DNA of 64,000 nt from Adiantum capillus-veneris (Eukaryota; Streptophyta; Polypodiopsida; Polypodiales; Pteridaceae): positions 138,241,043 through 138,305,042 of the forward strand of contig CM043958.1 in NCBI GenBank assembly GCA_014529385.2, in the 5' to 3' direction. A program made the position numbers and the translations under genes. The notes beneath the pieces were generated by a model. It was not told the origin of the DNA, searched no databases, and was given only the letters and a program-made list of their open reading frames with translations. This document shows, one piece after another, positions 45,195-56,760 of the stretch (within the stretch, counting starts at the first letter, position 1; each line of letters starts with the position of its first letter).

Positions 45195-46060
45195 ACATTG
45201 TGCAGTTACTGTTATAAATATATTTGGTAATTGCCAATTCCTAATGATTGTATTGTCATCTAGCAAGGGCTTGTTCCCATCTTCTGCATTCCTCCTCCCC
45301 TTTCTTTGAAATTTGGTGTTCTTCCAGGAATGCTTCTCTGAAGTGATTGATGTCCTCTGGGATAGGTGGTATGACTCCATCCACTTTCCTTCTAGCTTGA
45401 TCCTCTCTGCAACATGTCTCAGACTTCTCTAAAATTGTAGTTGTGTAACACCCTCGTGCTTAGGATTTTCGTACACAATCTTTGGGATGTCACCCTTTCT
45501 GCCTATTAGGAGCCTTCTTCCGTGTTGGCTTTTGAATGGTCTGAGGTGGTGGGGCATGAATCACCAGGGTTTACTTGTTCCTTGAGAACTCGTTCCATCA
45601 TCGTCCTTTTGAATGAGCCTATGGATGGCTTCTTGTTCTACTTTCTCTCTACAATCAGTCATCATCTTGACTTCATATGGTGTTAAAAACATTCAAGGTC
45701 TTTGTTTCAGCATCATAGAAAGTACGTCTTCCCCTAGTGAATCTGGCTCTAGCCAATTTGTGACAGGCTGATGTAGTTAATCCTCTGGAAGTGGTTGGTT
45801 GGCCTTGATATGAGCTTTGAACAAAACCTCAGCCATTTCTTTGAACTATAGCTTAAATGCCGCTTTGCGCTAGATTCGTTTTCTAGAATCTTGGAGGCTT
45901 TTATTGACAATTTGAGGAGCTCATTAGCTCACCTAATTAATGTGCAGATCTCGTCCATCTACTCATTCATCATCCCTCAGAAGCTATGTAGATCCTCCTT
46001 CAATTTGATATTGTGGTTTTTTGTTCACTGTCATTCTCTCCTATGGTCAAAATGTCAAAA
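45195..46060 (-). repeat. Repeat family H, copy 1
   Basis: Reverse complement of 58180-59075. Shared parts include CTGCATTCCTCC, TCTAGCTTGATCCTCT, GTGTAACACCCT, TCGTACACAATCTTTGGG and a coding-like piece (LSIKASKILENE here, LSIEALKILEKD in copy 2; RPTNHFQR and RPTSHFQR). The protein piece is not recognised; it may be a coiled-coil gag-like ORF. Confidence 0.75.
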
Positions 46061-46099
46061 CAACCATTTTTACATTTAAAATTGCAATTTTAGTTTACA

Positions 46100-48394
46100 A
46101 ATAGGTAATCACCAACCACAAAAAAATTGATAATGATTATACAATGCAAGTCTCACAAGAGAATTTTGATTACCAAATTAAGAGAAAAATCAGTTACAAG
46201 GTGGTGGTGAACAGCCGCCTCGAGGTAGCTGCTCACAATCGTACGTACAAAAATCTCTTCAAAGTTTCCAAGTTATATGCAATGCCCTCATTTCCTTCAA
46301 GGAACACCTACCAAGGATGTTCCGCTGCATCAAAAACTTCAAATGCATGTATACATGTGATGATGATTTTTGGTATCTTTGTTAGCATCTGCCATGTAAG
46401 GCCAGACACATCCCTCATTTGAGAAATCACCTCTTTCATGGTATATATGTATGATTTGGGTATGTAGTTGTTGATTGTCTTTGAGAGTATTTGGTAACTC
46501 AAACTAGAGGGCCTCCTACTCCTCCATGTGTAATAGGTCTCCCACAATCACGGTCTAGGGATTGGAAAATAGGTTGGGTCAATTCTGAGGTGTTGCGGCA
46601 CATTTTTGTACATGGTCTCATCTTGTGATCTTTTCTAGAATCACTTCTTTCTTCACAAGGGATGAATTTCTAGGATAAGAAGCACTTGGTCTGTGGTAAC
46701 TGACACATCTTCATAGTATCCCTTTGCATTTGGTTCTGATGCGGATAAGAGCTTCTTTTTCCATAGAAAGCTGGCTTCTTGTTTCATCAGTGGAACGGAT
46801 ATCATCTCGTGGCCAAAGTTTTTGACTACTTCATTTGGCTTGATAATTGTTAGGGCCATGGACTCCAGTATTTTGAGCTGATAAAGAATAGATTCTTTAT
46901 GAGATCCTGATAGCATGTCATCTATCCACTTCTTTAGCTCATCATGGGCATCATTCTGCTCAATTTCCTCTTCAAAGTCATGCAAACAACCCCTGGATGA
47001 TGTGCTTGGTAGATCCACTCAGGGTGATGACCTGTACTTTCAAAATTCAACCATGTGTTGTGTTGGTTGAGTAGATACAATAGTTGTTGTCTACAAAGCA
47101 TTGATTGTTGGATATTTAGCTTGTAACACTTTAGTGTGCCTTTTGTCCTTGTCTTCTTATAGGCATTCAACTTGCTGGTGGAGCCACTCAATTTCTCTGA
47201 TGGAGGCATCGGTCTCCGCCTTGGCATCTCTTGCATCCATTTCTCGCAAGTTTGAAATAGCTCTCTAACATTTGAATTGCAATCTTATTATTTTTGAACG
47301 GTCTTATAAATTAAACTCTTTGATAATTTTGTTTGATGTCTCAGCATCCGCTCTTGAGAGACGTGGTACCTCCCTGCGCACTTGAGTTGGTTGCTGGGAG
47401 CTTTCAAGAAATTGTTCTCCTTTTATTTTATCTTTAGGTTGCCTTTGCTCTTCTTCCAGCTTGTTCTTATCTTGTTTTGATGTTTCAAAATCTTTTTTCT
47501 CGGTTTGAGTTTCCTCCTTTACTTCAGATTATATCTTGCTTCTTGATCCTTAATATCTTCTCAATCTTTGTCTATTCAGTAGAAGGAGAAGTTGTTGGTT
47601 TGGGTGTGACTTGGTGTTGCTCCTTCTTGGATCTCCTCTCCTCTTGCTAGGTTGTGGTAGCTATGTCTTTAGGAGACTCTCTTTTCATTGACTATTGGCC
47701 CTTTGGAGAATCCAATCGAGATATATTCCAACTCCGTCATCATTTACCTCTTAGAATCTTCTTCTTCTCTTTGATCAACTTCCTGCTTCAATACGTTATG
47801 AATATTTTCTTGCATGATCTTGCTAATTTTTCTTCAGTATTTTCTTTTTGACATTTTTGTCGTTTAATCTTTTCAATCTGGTCCTCCTTGAGTTTTGTGA
47901 TATTTTTGTCAAGATCTATATCATCGTCTTCTTTATCTTCAAAGGAAGCTTCTTCCACCTTGTTATTTTTGGTGGCTAGCTTAGCCAAACATTCCTCCCA
48001 CATGCATTGCGCTTCCTTCATGCATCTTTGGACTTGTGATTTTGGAATCTAGTTTGTAGACTGCATTCTTTTCCAACCCAATGGAACGGTGATGTCTTCT
48101 TCCTCTTCAGTAGATTGATGTTTTGGAGCAACGTCATGCTTTTTACCTCTGATCTCTCTGCTTAGCTCAAAATCTGACTCCGTGGCCTCAGTATTTGGTG
48201 TCTTGGCCCTGAAGCTCTGTCCTCTTGTTCTTCTCTTTGTGGGTGTTGTTGATGAGCTTCCCACCAACTTATCTGCATGATTTTCCTCATGTAATAATTT
48301 CAACTAGGATTCAACTTCTAGTAGCTCCCTCATCTATCATGCCCAGTGCCTGATAAGCAATTCTGGTTAGCAATGGACCCGCATTAATGTATGT
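46100..48394 (-). pseudogene. Unrecognised minus-strand ORF remnants, coiled-coil type
   Basis: Pieces read KLVGSSSTTPTKRRTRGQSF and EEEDITVPLGWKRMQ (48049-48303), DDDIDLDKNITKLKEDQIEK with IKRQKCQKENTEEKL (47788-48021), SEKLSGSTSKLNAYKKT (46934-47236), DDMLSGSHKESILYQLKILE and EASFLWKKKLLSASEPNAKG (46653-47018). They look like one charged, helical protein broken by stops, as in accessory ORFs of some plant retroelements. I assign no function. Confidence 0.4.
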
Positions 48395-49205
48395 TTAATG
48401 GTTTCCTTTGGAACCCACTTCTTTGTCATTATTACTAGCTGTCTCGATCATTGATGCTGCATGTTTGGGAACCCATACTTGTCCCTACTTCATTTGTGTT
48501 TGAAGAGACTTATTCGGGATCCACCTTGTCTTTTTGTGAGTTAGCAGTGGTCTTTGCTTCAGCCCTTGTATGCTTGGTTGAGTACGGGATTAAAAATTTG
48601 GGAGTTGATGCTCTAAATGTTTTGGAATCCAAATAAATTCCTAACCTCTTTGTGCTTGAATCAAATTATTTGGAACCCAAATCTGAGTTGAAAATGCTTG
48701 CAGCTTTGTAATATTCTTAGTTGTTCTTGCAGGCTTTGACTTTTTTCTTTTGGCATTGGATCTTGTGATTTTTCATCAAAGATCTTCATCTTCTTGATCC
48801 ATACTTGTTTTTGGCCGAGCTAGCTCTTTAGTATCCAGATTTGTCTAACTATTTGGTTCTGACTTGTTGTTCTTAGCTTGGTTGTTATACAAGAGCTGAT
48901 AGTAAGGGTGATGACCAAAGTTCTTAGTAGGGGATGTCATAAGAATTATCATTGTTGCTACTATCCTTAGCAAGGTTGATATGTAGCACTTTCCCTTGGT
49001 GTTTTGGCTGGTTATGGAAGGTTACTATCTGTTTGCTCTTGGATTGTTGTGTCTGGAATGACTTTTCCAGCCAATTTATTAGGGTGTTCTTAACTCGTTG
49101 ACATGGCTATCTTTATTTTGGTTGAGTCTTTTCTTCCTGTATAGGAGCCACATATGAGGATGCTTGTTGCAGTTGTGTCACCATGGGAGATTTTGGAATC
49201 CACTT

Positions 49206-49505
49206 CTAATACAAAATATTCTTGTAGCGGTGACATTGGTTCCTAGGTCTTTGATCTGAACAATTATAAAATCGTGCATTTGTTAAAGTGTTGTTTGTGT
49301 CACGTGTTGGGTTGTGTGAATTTCTGGTGTTGGCATCTTCTTGAATCTCTAAGTGTTCTCCAAAGTCATAGAACCCGTCTTCTTCTTCGTCTTCATTTCC
49401 CTGGATTACACTCAGTGCAAAGTAAGGAAGAACATCATAGCCATCTTGATCACAAAACTTTGTTGTTGGACCGTCTTGAATAGCACACACATCCAGAGTA
49501 TCCAA
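49206..49505 (-). pseudogene. Family E conserved region after protease (EC)
   Basis: LDVCAIQDGPTTKFCDQDGY, DVLPYFALSVIQGNEDEEED and GFYDFGEHLEIQEDANTRNS; conserved with EA and EB. No recognised domain. Confidence 0.5.
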
Positions 49506-49717
49506 GATGTGTTCCCATTGAAGTGGCTCTAAAGCTTCCTCAAGAAAGTGTTATGGGAAATAATCCTTGTCTTCAATTGCCCTTTCTAGAATGCATTCCT
49601 CTCGCTTTAAGCTTTCGCATTACAAATCTCCACACATCCACAATTATTTAGGCTTACCCAACCATGCTAGAAGTCTGATCCTGCTACAATAGCAGAATCA
49701 AACTCTTTTACAGGGGT

Positions 49718-50130
49718 TCAATTCATGTCCTTGTAACTATGGTTCTTAAGATTTATCATTGTCGTGGTTTCCATGTGTCTAAGGTATATATGGTCATATC
49801 CCCAATCTTGGACCATTTTCAATTGTCTCATGAATGGTCTTCCTAGAATGATATCATAGTTGTTCTTCTTGCCAAAGTCAACAACAACAAAGGTATGGTC
49901 ATATTCAATGCCACAAGAAGTAACAACAAAATTTTCTAGCAGTCCTAGGGGCATTTTCATGCAAGCTGCAGTTTCATTCTAGTAGCTACCACTATTGGTT
50001 TTCCCATTTTTTCCAGACCTCTTTTGTTGCGATGGCAACACCAGCTCCACTATCAAGGAGTACCATAGTTTTTACACCTTGGAATTCCACAAGAAGAGTG
50101 GTGTTCCCATCTTCTCCCTCATTGTACTCT
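49718..50130 (-). pseudogene. Family E protease (EC), D-S-G active site kept
   Basis: The minus strand reads GVKTMVLLDSGAGVAIATKE with the retropepsin D-S-G at about 50045-50057, then after a frameshift VVDFGKKNNYDIILGRPFMR (49718-49960), which holds the ILGRP second-half motif. EC is the only one of the three copies that keeps the D-S-G. A frameshift between the two halves makes this copy inactive. Confidence 0.75.
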
Positions 50131-50234
50131 CCAACCTTGTTTAACAACACTGGCCTAGTGTTTTAGCTGAGGCATTTCCAGCTCTTTGATCCCTTTCTCA
50201 ATTTGAGTCATTGGTTTTTACACGACAAATTTCT

Positions 50235-50880
50235 CTAGGCACTTTCCCACAGTAGCCCACATGTTTGGTCGTATTCTGAGCAACGTTGGCTAACGTTATC
50301 GTATAGGTGACTGATGTCGACAAAAAGTCTATCAGCCCTTGTGAATGAATGACCTTGTTGGAAGATAGTCTCTATGGTGGGAGTGTAGCAACATCTGACT
50401 TGGCCTCGTACTCCCTCGTACTCTCTCGTATAGGATGGTAGTGTTCTTAACGAATGGGGTTGACTGTCCATAGACTGTACATGTCCTTTGTCTCCCCAAT
50501 ACGATTCCACTTCTAGAGTCATCATCGATGTTGTTTACTTGTCTGCTTAGCTCACTCGCTTCATTGGCCTCTCTGACTTGTTTCCACAATTTGTCAAGAC
50601 CATCTATTTTTTTGCAACTCTCATGTATATCTATCTAAATCCCTCGGAAGAGTTATCCATGGTATTCAACAGTATCCTTGGCTCTAATTTTTGGTCCTTG
50701 AGATTTGGTCCATGCTCATGACTAGAATATGGCTCTTTTTGTTCCTGGCTTGGTGGAATTACTGGTGTAGGTGGGATAGGGATTACACCCTTAGGTTTTC
50801 CAACTAGTGGTTCTAGTAAATCTTGGGATGTTTGAATCATTTTCTTGCACGTTTCAAGCCTATGATTTTTCTAGTTCTGC
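50235..50880 (-). pseudogene. Family E linker between zinc knuckle and protease (EC)
   Basis: LEVESYWGDKGHVQSMDSQP, TRADRLFVDISHLYDNVSQ and MIQTSQDLLEPLVGKPKG with a Pro-rich run (PIPPTPVIPPSQE). Homologous to EA and EB. Confidence 0.55.
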
Positions 50881-51159
50881 ATAGGGATATGTCATCCACC
50901 TATGTTCTAGGGTTAGGCTATTTTTTTGAGCCGCACTTCATAGGCTTTCAAGAGAGTGGCTAATTAACCTCCTTGACCAATACTGATCCTCCTGAACTAG
51001 CACTTCTTGGTTTCTCCTCTATGGATGGTTCTTCTGGGGGTTGAGACATCTGCTTAAGAGAAGGTGCAACTGTCTCCTCATGTTGTCTTATCTTCTCTTT
51101 AGCTTGGGTAAGCTCCTCACCTAGGAATTTATGCTCTTCTTCCGTACATGCTTTCATCC

Positions 51160-51501
51160 TAGCCTTTCTAGATTTCTAGCTATTTTGTTTTCTCTTGGTT
51201 TTTTGACTAGGTGCATCGGTCTTTGGTTCACCCATCTCTGGACTCACACCAATTTTTGTTTTCTCTGTCTCTAGGTTCTCATCGGCTTCTTTTTGAGCTT
51301 GTGATCTTGTAACTACTAAAACTGGTACGACATTTCCATTTTCCAAGCTATTGGGTATTGAACAATTCTTGAGACATTTGTCGTGATCTTTCTGACTTGG
51401 TTTGGGTTTTTTGAACAATCAGGGATCAAGTGAATGACGTCACAGTCAAGGCAATAGGCATTTACTTGTGTGATCTCGTTTTGAGGACATTTTTTGACCA
51501 A
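51160..51501 (-). pseudogene. Family E variant zinc knuckle and downstream segment (EC)
   Basis: NAYCLDCDVIHLIPDCSKNP: C-x2-C-x3-H-x4-C, the same unusual spacing as in EA (27430-27470). It is followed by VLVVTRSQAQKEADEN and a Lys/Glu-rich part. It lies after gag, whereas in EA the corresponding piece lies before gag. Confidence 0.6.
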
Positions 51502-51959
51502 GGGGTTGTCATAGCTTTTATGACACTCTATATCTCATTGAGGAGCTTCTTCGTGCCTTTTCTCTTAGCTCTAAATAGGCTCTGCTAAGCCTCTATTCAC
51601 AACAAACCACAATGTACCGGCCTCACCATTCCATGTGTTTCTCTCATCTTCTGTTGCTTTGAAGGGCAATACCCGCTTTGGTTGTTATAACACATTGTAG
51701 TTGGTATTAGTGCTTGTTTATTAGATGCTTCCATCCTCCGTATGTATCTCATGTCCATAGGCATTCTAGCACCAAGTAGTGGAGGTTATTGTCGTAAGAC
51801 AGGTTGTGGCTCTGAAACTCTTAGTCAACCTGGCACATTCCCCATAGCATATCTAGGTGGAGTAGGTGCTACTGGAAAAGGTTGTATGTATCTCTCCCTA
51901 GCATATTCCATGCTATAGTAACACTCCTCTTTCATATGGCTTGTCCATTTTCTCTCAAT

Positions 51960-52960
51960 TTTGCTTCACTTAGGCTCCCTTGGATTAGCATTTACAAGAG
52001 GAGTCAACCTCTTGATTATTTTGTCAATAAAATTTTCTTGATCGATAGGTGCCGTTGATTTCACAATAGATTCACTCATATGTGTATCACTATGCTGAGA
52101 GGATGTGTCGTCCTTTTGACTCTTGCAATTGTTTTCTCTATATTCCTTACAGTTATCCACCAGATAAAGAGATTCTTTGGTCAATTCGTTTAGCATCGTG
52201 CTCCTTATCATATGCGGATCCTTTTGAAGATCCGTATGTCTCATTCCTTGGATAAAGATTATCATCAATCATGTCTACATAGGTAGTTTAGCTCTCAAAC
52301 ACAACTTGATGTATCTCTTCAGCCATAATGTTGCTTTACGTACTGATTCACCCTCTTTTGGCTTGAATCTCTGGATTTGTGAGACCATATGGTGAGCTAT
52401 GCCTTTCTAATAATTCTTTGATGAATTTCTCAAACAGCTCGTCTAGAGTCTCAAAATCTCGTCTTTCTACTGAGTCCAGCCATATAGCAACATAATCTTT
52501 TGGAATCAGTATGAATCCGTCAAACTATGTTGCAAAATCCAAATCTTCCTCTACTCTAATTACTCTTCTGAAAGCCGTTACGTGATGTCTCGGATCTTTA
52601 TCTCCGGATTATTTCTTGTTCACCCATTTTTGGACTTGGGACGGTCTTACTCACCAATTGTCTACAAGTCTAACCATAGACTCTCCCAATCCTTCTCTTG
52701 CTTCAGGCCTTCTACTATGCGTAGGTTCTTCTTTGAAGGGACTAGTCATTTTCTTGGATATTGGTCCATTAGGTAGATTCACTTGAGGAGGTATGTATGC
52801 CATCTCTTTTATCATTTCATCTCTTGTTATCGCTCTAGAAGGGAATCTAGGTGGATCCCTTTTTGAAATTATCGTGTTTAATGGAGGTATCTATGGTCCT
52901 TTATTGACCAAATAGCCACCTATTTCTAATGCAGTCCATGGATTTATGCTTTTTACAACT
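51960..52960 (-). pseudogene. Family E gag (EC)
   Basis: Includes RDPPRFPSRAITRDE-like and PRREGLGESMVRLVDNW-like sequence (52640-52860), then IQGMRHTDLQKDPHMIRSTM and ESLYLVDNCKEYRENNCKSQ with VKSTAPIDQENFIDKIIKRL (51966-52268). It equals EA 25400-26360. Function as capsid protein is inferred from position and the gypsy-like layout. Confidence 0.5.
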
Positions 52961-54318
52961 CTGCATTCCTTCATTGATAGTTGACTACGTATGTATAGAC
53001 ATATAGGAGCTTGTGATCTGTTCACTCTTCTGGGTATGGCTTTGAGCACCTATAAAGGTTGACCTCATTTTCATCACGTATCTATATAGTCCTTCACTCT
53101 CATGATCTTTCATCCAAACTCTTTCAACAAGATTGGTCTTTATCAATTGCAAGTTTCAAAGATTCATTGTGGTCAGATGCTCCTCTATTGCTTGGAGCCC
53201 GAAGCTTATGTAAGTTGAGCTTGACTCTAAAGAGAACATGAACATTTTCTCACGGTTCTCTCAAAATGTCAGTTTTAGACACCCCTAACTTTTGGATGAA
53301 TTTCGAGGCCTTAAACAACGTTTTTCCGGACAATGACCAACAATGAGTGACCGTCAAAAATCACTCTAAAAGCCCAAATGGAATGAGATTTGGTGGATGT
53401 CCTCAACACAACATGGAGAAGATGGGTATAATGTCAAAAGTTCAAATTTGTTGCCAGAATCACCCCTCAGACATCATATGCGTATGATGTCTCCTGATGA
53501 ATTTTTGGATAGAGTTCATTCACAGCCATTTCCAAGTCTCAAGCACTGGTTTTCAAGAACTTCTAACAATTTCCATGCAAAAATGTGCTTAGAACCACTA
53601 GTTTTTCTTTTTTCCATTTTTGACACTTGGTCTTTTGTCTTTTGGGTGTCAAGAGTTCGTCAAAACTCTAGTCTCAGTGTATACTAAGGGTAGAACCCCC
53701 CTTTTGAACACTCTGGTGCAGTCAAAATTTTCAAATTTGGTCTCTAGATGCCCCTTCAAACATCATATGTGTATGATCTCCAAGTTTACAGAATTGAAAT
53801 TTTTGTACACAGAACCTTGGCACATACTCTGTTATATGCACATCAGCAACAAGTCATGCAAAAATGTCAACATAAATCTATTTATTGCATTTTTTCCTCA
53901 AAGAAGACTTTCCAATGATTATAAATGCAAACAAGCACTTTAGCAAATAGATCAATGATGAGTAGCTCTAAATCAAAATCAAATCACTTACCTAAAGCTA
54001 CTCCTACACATCATATTGGGTTTTGCATTTATGAGTAGAAAAACGCTTCAATGCCACGCACAGACTAGAAAACGCTTTTATCACCTCATATCACTTGACC
54101 ACCAGCAACTACTCTAATCTACAACTAATACTACAAATCCTAACTAATTATATCTATCTAGTCGCAAACCCTCAACAAGACACATGTTTCTTGGCTATCC
54201 ACTTGATCTTGGAATAACCTCTTCCTGATCCACTAAAGAAAATGCTTTCTTTCATCAAAACTAAAGCAAGAACCATCACACACGAGTGTTAGTAGGGTTA
54301 CCTACTCCAATCGTTGTG
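52960..54318 (-). other. 5' leader of EC
   Basis: Non-coding except for a short gag start near 53250. It contains imperfect repeats with CAGACATCATATGCGTATGAT (53470-53490) and CAAACATCATATGTGTATGAT (53757-53777), each preceded by a similar CAAATTTG(T/G)T sequence. No ORF is supported. Confidence 0.5.
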
Positions 54319-54336
54319 TCCCCGGCAGCGGCGCCA
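54319..54336 (-). promoter_or_regulatory. Primer-binding site, Asp-type tRNA (EC)
   Basis: Minus strand TGGCGCCGCTGCCGGGGA, differing by one base from the TGGCGCCGTTGCCGGGGA site common in plant gypsy elements. One base separates it from the LTR. Confidence 0.88.
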
Positions 54337-54337
54337 A

Positions 54338-54800
54338 TGTTGTAGGAACAAATCACAATGCATATAAAGTGCATGCAACTCAACCTAGATCAACATAATG
54401 TCAATCGAGGACACATATGACATGATAGGCGCATGGAGGCAATCTCTTATCTTGTGAGACTGAGACCATGCAGCACATACAACACTCTGGAAGACTAACT
54501 AAACCACAATCTAGAATCTCACTGCTCTCAACTACACCATCTAACCACATGCACACAAATGGAAGAAAACTCACTAAACCATATTGGAATCGCATGAAAC
54601 TTAAGCAACACCATCCCCTCACTAGGATAAACCGGTCCCAAAGCCTCTACACTCAAAATCCTCTCTCTAAACCCATCTACAAAAAATACGTATGAAGACA
54701 AAGCCGGATTTTGGAAGTGCCTCAAACTGAAGTTTATGAGTACCTATGTGTAGTTTATGTCACCACGGTTATAATGAATACTTGCATGTAGAAAACAAAC
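54338..54800 (-). repeat. 5' LTR of EC (outer end uncertain)
   Basis: The inner end is TG...: plus strand TGTTGTAGGAACAAATC next to the primer site. No second copy exists in the window, so the outer end is only bracketed by the start of the family D LTR near 54810. It has an A/C-rich composition and no ORF. Confidence 0.55.
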
Positions 54801-54880
54801 AGCATTTCATATACTTACGGTCACAAAGAGCTCATAGATACGTGAGCATGTGTGCCCCATTCCGGGAGGAATGCTTAGCG

Positions 54881-55127
54881 CTCGGGAGGTTCACTATGTG
54901 TAAAACTACCATATCACGTGCGTTCAAGACATGTTTGTAAAACCCCTTATCTGTGAATTTTTTTGAGAATATAATGTACCCTTTTCGTTTAAAATGTGTA
55001 AGTTTTTTTCAAATTTGAAAAAATAATGCCCTTCTATATATATATATCTGTAAGTTTCAAGAACTTTAAATACCCTTCTGCTGAACTCACGTGATAGGTT
55101 ACATTTTTATTAGGTGACCTCCCTGGG
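54881..55127. mobile_element. MITE M3 (247 bp), 8-bp target duplication
   Basis: Ends CTCGGGAGGTTCAC and, from the other strand, CCCAGGGAGGTCACC. Flanked by GCTTAGCG (54873-54880) and GCTTGGCG (55128-55135), one difference. Copy 1 of the D LTR has GCTTGGCG once at the same place, proving the insertion. Subterminal ATATCACGTGCGTTCAAG on the left and, from the other strand, CTATCACGTGAGTTCAG on the right. Confidence 0.9.
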
Positions 55128-55163
55128 GCTTGGCGTTGATATGTAGCTCTTGTAGAGCCAATC

Positions 55164-55283
55164 TGTTGAGCTTATATTTGAAGCTACTCAATATATGGCT
55201 TCTCTATATATGGCACCCAGGTCCCCTCTGTATATACATCATCTCATGTGTGTATTCTACACACTTTGGGGTTCTATTTTTGT

Positions 55284-55378
<95 letters not shown>

Positions 55379-55379
55379 A
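55164..55379 (+). repeat. 5' LTR of the 2.4-kb element, with (CT)n expansion
   Basis: 216 bp, of which about 88 are a pure (CT)n run (55287-55374) just before the final CAACA. The other LTR has only a short CT part there. Confidence 0.95.
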
Positions 55380-55391
55380 TGGTATCAGAGC
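55380..55391 (+). promoter_or_regulatory. Primer-binding site, initiator tRNA-Met
   Basis: TGGTATCAGAGC directly after the 5' LTR, the same site as in K1 but on the plus strand. Confidence 0.95.
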
Positions 55392-55439
55392 AGTACGTTT
55401 TTGCTTTTTATTTTTCTCCTGATTTTGCAGAGACTAATA

Positions 55440-55865
55440 GCTATAGGCACCGGAAGCGATGTGGTCTACAACTTTGCAGAAGAAAGTTTTTTCAAATTCT
55501 GCACCGATTTTGAGTTATTGTGTACATACCAGAAAAGCAAATTTTGTTTTCTGTTTTTGAGTTTTCTCTTAATTGAAAACAATTTTGTAGAAACTACCCA
55601 TGCCAGGCATTGGAATCAATGTGGTTTACAGCTTTGCAGAAGAAAGTTTTTTCAAATTCTACACTGATTTTGAGTTATCGTTGGCGGACTGCGTACATGT
55701 TTGATAAGCAACTTTCATTTTTTTGTTTTTTGATTTTTCTCCTATTTGAGAATGATTTTGCAGAAACTATTCGCCAGAGCCATCGGAACCGATGTGGTCT
55801 ACAACTTTGCAGAAGAAAGTTTCTCTAAATTTTGCACCAATTTTGGATTATCGTTTCGGACTGCG
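55440..55865 (+). repeat. Three tandem units of about 160-175 bp
   Basis: GATGTGGTCTACAACTTTGCAG (with variants) followed by AAGAAAGTTTTTTC and GATTTTGAGTTATCG recurs at about 55458, 55617 and 55793. No coding sense. Confidence 0.85.
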
Positions 55866-56139
55866 AATATGTTTAAAAAGCAAAATTTTACTTTTTGCTT
55901 TTGATTTTTCTCATAATTGAAAACTTCTCAATTATATTTTTTCTTCATCAATCATATATTTGTTACTGACGTAACTTTGATGCAGAAGCCAGTTACATAT
56001 CGTTCTGATTCAGTCGAGCCGTTGATGATCGTCCAAATTCTATCGAGCTATTGTTTCTACATGATCTTTTGTTATATGATATACTCGTTCATTGATTCTC
56101 GTATAATTATTCTTCTAGAGATATAGTTTACATCGTTTT

Positions 56140-56760
56140 ATTGATAATTTCTCGTTGATACCATAGTGATTTTGATGGTACCATGATGATGTTTTGTTAG
56201 TACTTTGGTCATGGTGATTTCCAATGATACCATGAGGATATTTCACCGATACCATGGTTATTCTCGGTGATCATGCCATGATGATATTTCGTTGATACCA
56301 TGGTTATTCTCGGTGATGCCATGATGATATTTCGTTGATTCCATGGTGATTTTCGTTGATACCATGATGATGTTTCGTTGATACCATGGTTATTCTCGGT
56401 GATACCATGATGTTGTTTCATTGATACCATGGTTATTCTCAGTGATTCCATGATGTTGTTTCATTGACACAATGATTATTCTTGGTGATATCATGATGTT
56501 GTTTCGTTGATACCATGGTTATTCTCAGTGATACCATGATGCTTTTTCGTTGATACCATGGTTATTCTCGGTGATATCATGATGTTGTTTTACTGATACC
56601 ATGGTTATTCTCGGTGATACCATGATGTTGTTTCATTGATACAATGATTATTCTATGATGCTTTTCGTTGATACCATGATGATTTTTTCATTTTTATTGA
56701 TACAATGATGATATTTTGTTAATACTTTGATGATACTCATTGATATCACTATGTTGATAA
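56140..56760 (+). repeat. Minisatellite of about 43 bp inside the 2.4-kb element
   Basis: About 12-14 imperfect units built from two half-units: GATACCATGGTTATTCTCGGT and GATACCATGATGTTGTTTCGTT. Units decay towards both edges. Confidence 0.9.

Larger units (their letters stand above)
48395..54337 (-). mobile_element. Gag-protease retroelement family E, copy EC (most complete)
   Basis: From the 5' side (high coordinates): LTR from 54338, Asp-type primer site (54319-54336), about 1.3-kb leader, gag (52960-51960), variant zinc knuckle (51413-51453), linker, protease (50130-49718) and 3' region. Total coding order is gag, nucleocapsid, protease with no RT or integrase motif seen, which suggests a non-autonomous gag-protease element that depends on another element. 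The 3' end differs from EA and EB beyond 48395. Confidence 0.65.

Noticed and set aside
55130-55667. Open frames with a Leu-Ser run
   Set aside because: They translate the (CT)n tract of an LTR and pass through the primer-binding site.
56140-56760. Possible CRISPR-like array
   Set aside because: The units are contiguous imperfect tandem repeats with no unique spacers, inside a plant LTR element.
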